Positions 1 to 5,295 are shown, counted from the stretch's first letter. The stretch: DNA of 7,068 nucleotides from an uncultured Thermoplasmata archaeon (GCA_946545675.1 CAMNNR010000066.1:1-7068); one strand, 5' to 3'. The notes: generated by a model not told the origin, from the letters alone. Translations and numbers: made by a program.

Positions 1-55
1 TCTCTTCGGCCTTGAGGGGTTTGTTGTCGTCTTCGAGGAGCGAGGTCTGCACCAT
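1..55 (-). CDS. 5' end of an unidentified protein-coding gene (partial)
   Basis: An ATG at 55 on the minus strand opens a frame that runs off the window edge after 18 codons, reading MVQTSLLEDDNKPLKAEE. The codons have the same GC-rich third-position style as the clear genes here, and the frame begins just where AT-rich spacer ends, which is why I accept it. A TATA-like stretch at 81-90 lies about 25-30 bases upstream of the ATG, which would give a nearly leaderless mRNA; no Shine-Dalgarno is visible. The peptide is acidic/hydrophilic and too short to assign a family. It follows the tRNA-Leu gene in the same direction, 53 bases away. Confidence 0.5.
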   Translation of the reverse strand, partial: MVQTSLLEDDNKPLKAEE

Positions 56-80
56 GATATCAATCAGATAATGCTGACAG

Positions 81-90
81 AGATAAAGAC
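81..90 (-). promoter_or_regulatory. Possible TATA box for the partial gene at 1-55
   Basis: On the minus strand this reads GTCTTTATCT, a pyrimidine-TTTAT core resembling an archaeal TATA box. Its centre is about 25-30 bases from the ATG at 55, as expected for a leaderless archaeal transcript. The match is modest, and the gene could instead be co-transcribed with the upstream tRNA. Confidence 0.3.
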
Positions 91-108
91 ATGTTCGATG
101 AAAATGAT

Positions 109-195
109 TGGTGCAAGGGACGAGATTCGAACTCGCGGACCGCTATGGATTAGACCCTGAATCTAACGTCGTTGGCCAGGCTTGACTACCCTTGC
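109..195 (-). tRNA. tRNA-Leu, anticodon CAG, CCA encoded
   Basis: On the minus strand the acceptor stem GCAAGGG (195-189) pairs perfectly with CCCTTGC (119-113), followed by discriminator A and a genomically encoded CCA (111-109). The D-arm lies at 186-168 with a short GTC/GAC stem. The anticodon stem TTAGA/TCTAA closes a seven-base loop TTCAGGG with anticodon CAG at 159-157, decoding CUG leucine. There is an enlarged class II variable region of about 13 bases, and a T-arm GCGAG/CTCGT around loop TTCGAAT. The long variable arm agrees with leucine identity. No intron is present: the anticodon loop is continuous. A T-rich TATA element at 221-230 lies about 29 bases upstream, so the gene probably has its own promoter. 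Removing CCA, the gene spans 112-195. Confidence 0.95.
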
Positions 196-218
196 AGTTA
201 ATGCCCCAATCAACTAAT

Positions 219-230
219 AGTATAAAAAAA
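219..230 (-). promoter_or_regulatory. TATA box of tRNA-Leu, fused to a T-tract
   Basis: The minus strand reads TTTTTTTATA at 230-221, a good archaeal TATA element centred roughly 29 bases before the tRNA 5' end at 195. That spacing implies a start only a few bases before the mature tRNA. The same run of seven T lies about 15 bases beyond the GGCGG arm of the hairpin at 246-274, so it may also help terminate transcription arriving from the gene at 329-553. Confidence 0.6.
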
Positions 231-245
231 CGGCGAATTCGAAAA

Positions 246-274
246 CCGCCACCGACTTCGATATCTCAAGGCGG
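246..274 (-). terminator. Probable terminator hairpin of the small gene at 329-553
   Basis: CCGCC (274-270 on the minus strand) and GGCGG (250-246) form a 5-bp inverted repeat around a 19-base loop, followed directly by TTTTC and, 15 bases later, by seven T. It lies 55-83 bases after the stop codon of the 74-residue gene and before the tRNA promoter. Archaeal termination relies mainly on T-tracts, so the T runs matter more than the weak stem. Confidence 0.45.
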
Positions 275-289
275 AAAAGTGTAGAAGTT

Positions 290-303
290 GGGCCCGAAGG
301 CCC
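290..303 (-). other. Compact GC hairpin with a UUCG tetraloop
   Basis: The minus strand reads GGGCC-TTCG-GGCCC: a perfect 5-bp GC stem closed by the exceptionally stable C(UUCG)G tetraloop. It sits 26-39 bases beyond the stop codon of the 74-residue gene, so it should form in that gene's 3' UTR. No T-tract follows immediately, so by itself it is more likely a 3'-end stabilising or processing structure than a complete terminator. On the plus strand the loop is CGAA, which is not a special tetraloop, supporting the minus orientation. Confidence 0.55.
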
Positions 304-328
304 GTATTGAAATGAATGCTTGATGCAA

Positions 329-553
329 TCAGGCTTTCATGATTTTGAGCCAACCGTTGCTGCGGTAGACTGCGAGTCCCCTCTTCTTGAGGTACTCGTC
401 GAACTCTTCCCAGCTGATAACAACGAGCCTGTCGTTGGTTCCCTTGGTGAACTGGATTCCATCGGTGGTGTCGCGGACACGGCCTGCTTTCAGACCCTTC
501 TTCGCTGCGATCGCCTTTACTTCCTCGATGTCTTTACATTTATCCATTGCCAT
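329..553 (-). CDS. Small basic conserved-looking protein of unknown function (74 aa)
   Basis: I do not recognise a named family. The 74-residue product has a charged, probably helical N-terminal third (residues 4-20, rich in D, E and K), a central segment with alternating charged and polar residues (25-42), a short hydrophobic strand LVVIS (43-47), an acidic helix-like EEFDEYLKKR, and a C-terminal hydrophobic/aromatic strand ending WLKIMKA. K/R outnumber D/E by about 16 to 11, there is one cysteine (C6), and no signal peptide or membrane segment. The composition and clean codon use look like a real soluble protein; nucleic-acid or protein binding is only a guess. ATG at 553 is chosen over the second ATG at 547 because a GGGGG run (565-561) sits seven bases upstream, a good Shine-Dalgarno distance. 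The gene is monocistronic, with a 275-bp AT-rich spacer upstream and two 3' hairpins downstream. Confidence 0.8.
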   Translation of the reverse strand: MAMDKCKDIEEVKAIAAKKGLKAGRVRDTTDGIQFTKGTNDRLVVISWEEFDEYLKKRGLAVYRSNGWLKIMKA

Positions 554-560
554 TATTTAT

Positions 561-577
561 CCCCCAGCATATAGCTG
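561..577 (-). promoter_or_regulatory. G-rich ribosome-binding site next to a small hairpin
   Basis: The minus strand has CAGC-TATAT-GCTG (577-565), a 4-bp hairpin whose 3' arm runs into GGGGGAT, the only Shine-Dalgarno-like sequence before the ATG at 553. Pairing of the hairpin could partly sequester the G run. The stem is short, so the regulatory reading is speculative; the G-rich site does support the 553 start. Confidence 0.35.
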
Positions 578-600
578 AATGAAAATGTATTTGCAAGGTG

Positions 601-620
601 AGTATTTAGTATTTTTTGAA
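601..620 (-). promoter_or_regulatory. Possible promoter of the 74-residue gene
   Basis: On the minus strand AAAAAATACTAAATACT (617-601) is an A/T-rich TATA-like stretch. A start about 25 bases downstream would fall near 580, giving a leader of roughly 27 bases that includes the G-rich ribosome-binding site. The wider region is AT-rich, so the exact box is uncertain. Confidence 0.3.
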
Positions 621-715
621 ATTAATAGTAGCCAGACATTGAAAAATCATAATTCTATGTAAAAATAGTATCATCCAATAGCTAATTATCAAATCCAATC
701 CAAAAATATTAGCCA

Positions 716-743
716 GATGATTTAGATAAATTGCTAAAACATC
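716..743. repeat. Imperfect inverted repeat, candidate operator
   Basis: GATGATTTAG (716-725) and CTAAAACATC (734-743) are reverse complements at nine of ten positions around an 8-base AT-rich spacer. The element lies 86-113 bases upstream of the ATG at 829 and about 55 bases upstream of its TATA box. The two-half-site geometry suits a dimeric transcription factor; an RNA hairpin is also possible if transcription starts upstream. In AT-rich DNA such repeats can also arise by chance. Confidence 0.4.
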
Positions 744-797
744 GGATTATAGGTTCAACTCATCTTAACGACGGTAGAATAAATATTGCCCGTCAAA

Positions 798-806
798 CTT
801 TTATTA
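798..806 (+). promoter_or_regulatory. TATA box for the gene at 829
   Basis: CTTTTATTA resembles an archaeal TATA element and is centred about 26 bases before the ATG at 829, the spacing expected when transcription begins at or next to the start codon. The absence of a well-spaced Shine-Dalgarno fits a leaderless mRNA. Confidence 0.5.
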
Positions 807-828
807 GGGGGAACGCTCATCTAAGGAT

Positions 829-2172
829 ATGGACCGGCATCCTAAACATTCTCTCGAATCGAGCGATTCACAGGAGATGTCTCCCGAGATCGCAACGAGC
901 GCAGGAATAAAATTCGGAAAGAAGTACAAGACCGTCGCAGTCTTCAGGGATGCCGACCCCAGCAGCAGGATGATCTCCGACGCACTCATCTCCGGCCTCC
1001 TGGCGGAGGGTGTCTCCGTCACGGACGGAGGGTTACTCTGCCTCCCGGCCGCACACGCTGCATTCTCATCCTCTTACGATTGCCTCATGTCCGTGGGGAA
1101 TCCCGATCGTGACGGGGTCATAAGCGGCATCAGGGTATACCACAACGACGGCAGTCCGTTCGATTCAGACGAGATGTACGAGGTCCTCAAGGAGGAAGAG
1201 GACGAGCTCCCTTACTACCGCGGCGTCACCGAGATTTCTCACGTGACCGATGCCAACGAGAAGTACATCGAGATCCTGAAGTCGACCGGCGTCACTTCGC
1301 AAAGCTACGTGATCCTCGACTGCGGATGCGGAAGCACATCCAACATCGCGCCTCAGGCGATGGTGGAAATCGGCGCGGAAGTCGTTGCTTTCAACGCCCA
1401 TCCTATGAACGGTCAACCCGTACGTTCCCCCAGTCTGAACAAGACGAACCTCATGAACATCTCCAACTTCGTCAACGCGAGTATCGGAAGCATAGGAATC
1501 GCATTCAACGGTGACGGTTCCCGTCTGGCACTTATGGACGAGAACGGAAAATACGTTCCCGGGGACAGACTCCTCGCGCTGCTTCTGATGTACTTCGAAC
1601 CCGATGTGGCAGTGGTGCCCTTCGATTCCCCCTCGGTTGTCGAAGATGCCTTCAAGAACCCTCTCGGACTCAGGAACGTGAGCAGAGAGGAGGGCACCGA
1701 AAGGAGACTCATCCGCACCAAGAACGACATCAACTCCGTCATCGAGGCGATGAAGGAGAACAACGCTGACTTCGGTGCGCTCAACGACGGTACCTTCATC
1801 TTCCCCCGCATCGGCTACTGTCCCGATGCCATCTATGCGGCGGCGGTGATCAGCGAGCTCTCCGGTAAGAGGAGCATACGCAATGTCCTCGACAGCATCC
1901 CCATCTACTCCAACAGGACGGTCAGGATCGACTTCGACGGGAACATGAAGATGTTCGCCAACAAACTGAGCGAGAAGATCAAGGAGTACGACATCCTCGA
2001 GGTCAGTACCTCCGGGGACGCCTGGAAGATGATCCTCAAGAAAGGCAGTTACATCATCAAACAGAGCGAGATGGATCCCAAGAAACTCATCATCTTCGCC
2101 GAGTCCTCCGATATAGTATACCTCATCACCATGCTAGAACAGGCGAAAGACATCGTGAAATTCTGCATCTGA
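829..2172 (+). CDS. Degenerate phosphomannomutase/phosphoglucomutase-family protein, probable pseudoenzyme
   Basis: The 447-residue product matches the alpha-D-phosphohexomutase superfamily (GlmM/ManB-like) in length and order of elements. An N-terminal domain contains SSRMISDALISGLL (45-58). A domain-2 segment at 160-208 corresponds to the family's DCGNG...GxxP region (here DCGCGST and HPMNGQPVRSP). GDRLLALLL at 245-253 matches the family's GD-x-x-L-ALL segment, and a small C-terminal domain follows. The functional loops are all eroded. The active-serine loop, normally TASHNP, reads SVGNP (88-92), so the phosphorylated serine is absent. The metal loop, normally DGDADR, reads NGDGSR (227-232), losing two aspartates. 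The sugar loop, normally GEESGH, reads GALNDG (316-321). The C-terminal phosphate-binding RPSGTEP motif reads QSEMDP (412-417). The usual N-terminal FGTxGxRG is also missing. Mutase activity is therefore unlikely; a regulatory, scaffold or sugar-phosphate-binding role is inference. The frame is intact, so it is not a decaying pseudogene. Confidence 0.85.
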   Translation: MDRHPKHSLESSDSQEMSPEIATSAGIKFGKKYKTVAVFRDADPSSRMISDALISGLLAEGVSVTDGGLLCLPAAHAAFSSSYDCLMSVGNPDRDGVISGIRVYHNDGSPFDSDEMYEVLKEEEDELPYYRGVTEISHVTDANEKYIEILKSTGVTSQSYVILDCGCGSTSNIAPQAMVEIGAEVVAFNAHPMNGQPVRSPSLNKTNLMNISNFVNASIGSIGIAFNGDGSRLALMDENGKYVPGDRLLALLLMYFEPDVAVVPFDSPSVVEDAFKNPLGLRNVSREEGTERRLIRTKNDINSVIEAMKENNADFGALNDGTFIFPRIGYCPDAIYAAAVISELSGKRSIRNVLDSIPIYSNRTVRIDFDGNMKMFANKLSEKIKEYDILEVSTSGDAWKMILKKGSYIIKQSEMDPKKLIIFAESSDIVYLITMLEQAKDIVKFCI

Positions 2173-2186
2173 GGTCAGTCGACCTC
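2171..2186. repeat. Hairpin spanning the stop codons of two convergent genes
   Basis: GAGGTC (2171-2176) and GACCTC (2181-2186) are perfect reverse complements around AGTC. The arms cover the TGA of the phosphohexomutase-like gene and the stop and last codons of the JAMM gene, which are only 2 bases apart. The symmetry could serve 3'-end formation in both directions, but no T-tract accompanies it on either strand. Confidence 0.4.
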
Positions 2187-2567
2187 GGAACCGTCGCCGT
2201 ACAGAAGGGGCAGGGCTATCTCGTTGCCGTTGGAGTCGTATACCCTCCAGCTCCTGCGGTCGTAGGGCTGACATGTTATGAAGTGGATTCCCCCCATATG
2301 CCTGAACGTGTCGAGGTCCTCCTCTGACGCCTCCGCCGAGAAACCGGGATGGGAATGGGCGGAACCGGATCTCTCGAAATCGATGGGATCCATCCAGTCC
2401 ATGATCACGCTATGGGAATCGCCGTAGATCGTCCCCGGCAGCATGACGATCTCGTCGATGATGCCCTCATGCACCCTATGCAGGCAGATGAACTCGTCCG
2501 GATAGGTGGACTTGGCACACTCATTGAGTCCGTCGATGAAATCGACGCTGACCCCTTTCACCTTCAT
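2175..2567 (-). CDS. JAMM/MPN+ (Mov34/PAD-1) metalloprotease
   Basis: The 130-residue protein is a stand-alone JAMM domain, a zinc-dependent isopeptidase fold. The zinc motif is complete: H71-S-H73-P followed by S81 and D84, fitting H-x-H-x(10)-D. YPDEF at 22-26 supplies the probable catalytic glutamate E25, and DEIVMLPG (38-45) and the SWRVYDSNG strand (106-114) match the usual fold. In archaea such proteins (for example haloarchaeal JAMM1) cleave ubiquitin-like SAMP modifiers from proteins or process their C-termini. That role here is inference from family. The start at 2567 is chosen because it overlaps the stop of the upstream NAD kinase gene as ATGA, implying translational coupling; a longer in-frame opening exists but its extra residues are low-complexity read-through of the upstream gene in another frame. 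It is cytoplasmic, with no signal peptide. Confidence 0.88.
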   Translation of the reverse strand: MKVKGVSVDFIDGLNECAKSTYPDEFICLHRVHEGIIDEIVMLPGTIYGDSHSVIMDWMDPIDFERSGSAHSHPGFSAEASEEDLDTFRHMGGIHFITCQPYDRRSWRVYDSNGNEIALPLLYGDGSEVD

Positions 2568-4177
2568 ATCGCATTCACCAGTTTCTCCCTGAAACGGGAG
2601 TAGAAGTCCTTGTCGAACCTTACGAAGCGCACTTTCTTGGAAGATTTGGAGAACTCGATGCGTGTTCCGCCCTCGATGGCGTACTCCTCCTGTCCGTCGA
2701 TGACCAGCATGCAACCCCTGTCCATGACGCACTCCACCGTGATCTTCGAAGATGAAGGCACCACGAACGGACGGGATGCGAACTTGTAAGCTGCCATGGG
2801 GACGATGACCAGCGCATCCACGCTGGGATCGAGGATCGGTGCACCGAGACTCATCGCGTAACAGGTGGAACCAGTCGGTGTGGATATGATGATGCCGTCC
2901 GCCCTGACCTCCGTAGCAAGATTACCGTCCACGTAGACCTTGAAATGCCTGATCTTCCCGATCGTGTCGGTGTGAATGACCGCTTCGTTCACGGCGGGAT
3001 CGATGGTCATGCCGTCGATGAAGGTGTCGAGCTTGAACCTCTCGTCCACGGTGTAATCCCCTGCACGGATGCGGGATATGCCTTCCTCGATGTCAGCGAG
3101 GTCCATCTCCGCCAGGAAACCGACCGCCCCTCCGTTAATCCCGGCAAGGGTGGCCTTGTTGTGGATGGCGGTACGGAGTATCGTCCCGTCGCCGCCGATG
3201 GTGAACATGATATCGACGTCCATATCGTCCACGGGCACCCCTTTCCTACCGAGTTTCTCCGCTGCCACGGTATCGAGGACGACGTCCTCGCCTTCAAGGG
3301 CCTTCATGACCCTTGCCGCATGGGTCTCGACGTCCTTCACGCCGGGATGCACGAGAAGTCCGAAGCGGGGGCGGGGCCTCACGAAAGGCTTGCCCTTGAC
3401 GACATAGTCGAAAAGGTCGGGACTGTTGCATGCGAGGAAGTTGGAGCGGGCATCGAGGTCGAACGGCATGTCGAATTCCCTGCCGTCCAAATCGTAGATG
3501 TATCCACCTGCCTCCTTGAGAAGGAGGTAACTCGCGGCGATGTCCACGACCCTGATCCCCCTGGTGTGCACCTCGGAATTCATGTAGAACCCGTCGGCCT
3601 GGCCCTCGGCCACCAATGCCATCTCGATGGATGCGCATCCGTAAGACCTTGACGAGGGCAGCCTCTTGATGAGATTGAACGTCGTGGGACAGGAACTGTT
3701 GCCCACGTAAACCATCATGAACAGGTTCTTGGGATCCAGTCTGCGGACCTTCACCTGCTTGCCGTTCTTGAATGTGCCAGCACCTTTGATTGCCCACATG
3801 CTGTCACCGGTGGTCAGGTTGCGGAGGTAGGCAGTGTGGATATCGGATAGGCTGCTCTTACCCACAGCCATGGAGATTGTGTAGAGCGGTACCCCTGCGA
3901 TACAGTTGGAGGTACCGTCTATGGGATCCAGGACCAATATGTCATCGTAACCGTTGTCCACGTACCCGATCTCCTCGCTGAGGACATTGAGCGGGATGTT
4001 GTTGCGGACCAGGTAGTCAAGCACTGTGTTCTCTGCGATCTTGTCCACCTCGGAAGTGGGCGTACCGTCTGCACCCATCTCGATGTCTACCCCTCTCTCC
4101 TCGAGGGTGGGTATGAGGTCCACGGCCTTCTTCACCGCATCCGCGATGGCGGCCAAGGTTTCAATCAGAGAATCCAT
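2564..4177 (-). CDS. Bifunctional NADP phosphatase/NAD kinase (IMPase-NADK fusion)
   Basis: The 537-residue protein joins two enzymes. Residues 1-260 are an inositol-monophosphatase/archaeal FBPase domain with its metal ligands: SEE at 67-69, DPIDGTSN at 84-91 and D212 in VVDIAAS, followed by the family's EAGG (222-225). Residues from about 270 to 537 are an ATP-NAD kinase domain: GGDGT (328-332), the NE pair (397-398), TPTGST (433-438) and the IDGQ strand near 493-496. The same domain order is known in Methanocaldococcus jannaschii MJ0917, which phosphorylates NAD to NADP and dephosphorylates NADP. The fusion should set the cytoplasmic NAD/NADP balance; its phosphatase may also act on inositol phosphate or fructose bisphosphate, as relatives do. 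It overlaps the JAMM gene by 4 bases and is divergent from flpA. Its likely TATA element lies about 25 bases upstream of the ATG, suggesting a leaderless message. Confidence 0.93.
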   Translation of the reverse strand: MDSLIETLAAIADAVKKAVDLIPTLEERGVDIEMGADGTPTSEVDKIAENTVLDYLVRNNIPLNVLSEEIGYVDNGYDDILVLDPIDGTSNCIAGVPLYTISMAVGKSSLSDIHTAYLRNLTTGDSMWAIKGAGTFKNGKQVKVRRLDPKNLFMMVYVGNSSCPTTFNLIKRLPSSRSYGCASIEMALVAEGQADGFYMNSEVHTRGIRVVDIAASYLLLKEAGGYIYDLDGREFDMPFDLDARSNFLACNSPDLFDYVVKGKPFVRPRPRFGLLVHPGVKDVETHAARVMKALEGEDVVLDTVAAEKLGRKGVPVDDMDVDIMFTIGGDGTILRTAIHNKATLAGINGGAVGFLAEMDLADIEEGISRIRAGDYTVDERFKLDTFIDGMTIDPAVNEAVIHTDTIGKIRHFKVYVDGNLATEVRADGIIISTPTGSTCYAMSLGAPILDPSVDALVIVPMAAYKFASRPFVVPSSSKITVECVMDRGCMLVIDGQEEYAIEGGTRIEFSKSSKKVRFVRFDKDFYSRFREKLVNAI

Positions 4178-4198
4178 ACGGCACTATCGGATATGCAC

Positions 4199-4210
4199 GT
4201 CTTAATTGTT
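4199..4210. promoter_or_regulatory. Possible shared TATA element for divergent NAD kinase and flpA genes
   Basis: The core CTTAATTG (4201-4208) is nearly palindromic and is the best TATA-like element in the 76 bases between the divergent start codons. Centred near 4204, it would place the minus-strand start at about 4179, giving a leaderless NAD kinase mRNA. On the plus strand it would place the start near 4229, giving a short flpA leader that includes GAGGA at 4234-4238. Separate weaker boxes cannot be excluded. Confidence 0.4.
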
Positions 4211-4253
4211 TGCTGAAAGCAGGGCTTATGAACGAGGACGGACTGTACCACTC

Positions 4254-4913
4254 ATGGAACCACTCGAATTCTCCGACGGCACTGTTTTCACCGAGAGGAG
4301 GAGACTCTACACTGCATCCGCCGCACCCGGGACCCGTACCTACGGGGAGCGCCTCATGGCGATCGGGGGAACGGAATACCGCGAGTGGGACCCGAGGAGG
4401 AGCAAACTGGCGGCTTATCTCGCCAACAGCGGAAAGGTCCTGCCCATCAGGAAAGACAGCAACGTCCTGTATCTGGGAGCGTCGAGCGGCACTACCCCGT
4501 CACATGTATCGGACATAGCCAGCGGAGGAAAAGTCTACTGTGTGGAATTCGCTCCCCGCATGTTCAGGGAACTGGTGGTGAACTGCAAACCCCGTCCCAA
4601 CATGATGCCCATACTCGCCGACGCCACCAAACCGTCGGAATACGAATTCATGGTCTCCGGCGTGGACGTGGTCTACCAGGACGTCGCCCAGAAGAACCAG
4701 GCGGATATCCTGGCGGACAACATGGAGAAGTTCGGGGCGAGGTACGGCATGGTCGCGGTCAAGGCCAGGTCCGAGGACGTCTCCGAGAATCCCAAGACCA
4801 TCTTCAAGAAGGCCGAGAGCCGCCTGAAGGAGAGGGGATTCAGAATCCTGGACACACTTAGCCTCGAACCCTACGAGGATTCCCACGAGATGATCGTGGT
4901 GGAGAGGACATGA
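4254..4913 (+). CDS. flpA: Fibrillarin-like rRNA/tRNA 2'-O-methyltransferase
   Basis: The 219-residue product is an archaeal fibrillarin, the S-adenosylmethionine-dependent subunit of box C/D ribonucleoproteins that methylates ribose 2'-OH of rRNA and tRNA with L7Ae, Nop5 and guide RNAs. The N-terminal segment LYT...YGERL (19-34) and EYREWDPRRSKLAA (41-54) match the family. The SAM-binding loop is LYLGASSGTTPSHVSDI (72-88), followed by CVEFAPR and the adenine-side DAT. Catalytic residues equivalent to the K-D-K-H set are K51, D143 in QDVAQ, K170 in VKARS and H211. I chose ATG 4254 because it gives the standard length and N-terminus; an upstream in-frame TTG at 4206 would lie inside the promoter. 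Its stop overlaps the Nudix start as ATGA. Nop5, often encoded beside it in other archaea, is not next to it here. Confidence 0.95.
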   Translation: MEPLEFSDGTVFTERRRLYTASAAPGTRTYGERLMAIGGTEYREWDPRRSKLAAYLANSGKVLPIRKDSNVLYLGASSGTTPSHVSDIASGGKVYCVEFAPRMFRELVVNCKPRPNMMPILADATKPSEYEFMVSGVDVVYQDVAQKNQADILADNMEKFGARYGMVAVKARSEDVSENPKTIFKKAESRLKERGFRILDTLSLEPYEDSHEMIVVERT

Positions 4914-5272
4914 ACCCTGACGATACTGACAGCAGCGTATATGCGGTGGCCTTCGAGGACGGGAAGTTCCTGATGGTCTACAACTCCAAACGCAGGGGTT
5001 GGGAGATGCCCGGCGGACACATACGCATCGGCGAAAGCCCCGAAGAAGCGGCCGTCAGGGAGTTCCGCGAGGAAGCGGGATATGACGTCACCATCGTATC
5101 AATCCGCGATCTGGGTCATTGTTATGTCTGCGCCGCGAGACTGGGCGAGAAGACATCGCCCGATGCCGAGATGAATGCTCGCCTTTTCGACACGCTCCCC
5201 GACGAACTCGCCTTCGAACGCGAGGAATACGAGGACACGGTGCCTTGGTCGAAACACGAAATATACGGCTAA
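4910..5272 (+). CDS. Nudix hydrolase (MutT-like)
   Basis: The 120-residue protein contains an exact Nudix box (G-x5-E-x7-R-E-U-x-E-E-x-G-U) from G36 to Y58: E42, then R50, E51, E54, E55 and G57. The box is preceded by WEMPG (31-35), typical of the fold. Such enzymes cleave nucleoside diphosphates linked to another group, with magnesium bound by the box glutamates. The substrate cannot be read from the sequence: there is no SQPWPFP motif of the NADH pyrophosphatase (NudC) type and no extra domain. The acidic tail EREEYEDTVPW near 103-113 may shape specificity. The start overlaps the flpA stop (ATGA), so translation is coupled to fibrillarin. Oxidised-nucleotide cleaning, or work on an RNA end or modification intermediate, are possibilities only. 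Confidence 0.9.
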   Translation: MNPDDTDSSVYAVAFEDGKFLMVYNSKRRGWEMPGGHIRIGESPEEAAVREFREEAGYDVTIVSIRDLGHCYVCAARLGEKTSPDAEMNARLFDTLPDELAFEREEYEDTVPWSKHEIYG

Positions 5273-5295
5273 GTGCACATTCCGCTCCCTTTAGA

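Larger units (their letters stand above)
554..828. other. AT-rich divergent intergenic region, no gene seen
   Basis: This 275-bp spacer separates the divergent genes at 329-553 and 829-2172 and is markedly richer in A and T than the genes beside it. I see no credible reading frame, tRNA or CRISPR-like repeat. It holds probable promoters at both ends, an 8-bp direct repeat TAGCCAGA (629-636 and 710-717) and the imperfect inverted repeat at 716-743. It is the longest non-coding stretch in the window apart from the tRNA region. Confidence 0.7.

Noticed and set aside
109..195. tRNA as an integration attachment site
   Set aside because: No integrase gene and no repeat of the tRNA 3' end is visible in the window.
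320..574. Plus-strand reading frame of 84 codons opposite the small gene
   Set aside because: It is the antisense shadow of the 74-residue minus-strand gene, which has the ribosome-binding site and the more protein-like composition.
629..717. Direct repeat TAGCCAGA in the AT-rich spacer
   Set aside because: Only two 8-base copies, about 80 bases apart and without further similarity around them; too weak for an attachment site or iteron array.
770..794. GACGG/CCGTC inverted repeat upstream of 829
   Set aside because: Five-base arms with a 15-base loop and no extension; expected by chance.
1413..1811. Minus-strand 132-codon frame inside the phosphohexomutase-like gene
   Set aside because: Serine/leucine-rich antisense read of a clear superfamily member, with no ribosome-binding site.
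2945..3652. Plus-strand 235-codon frame opposite the NAD kinase fusion
   Set aside because: Rich in H, D, G and V as expected from the complement of a GC-rich gene; the minus strand carries intact GGDGT and phosphatase motifs.
4206..4253. Upstream TTG start adding 16 residues to fibrillarin
   Set aside because: It would begin within the probable TATA element, and the added residues do not resemble the archaeal fibrillarin N-terminus.
4385..4861. 158-codon frame overlapping flpA in another phase
   Set aside because: R, G, Q and H-rich frame-shifted read of fibrillarin with no recognisable motif.
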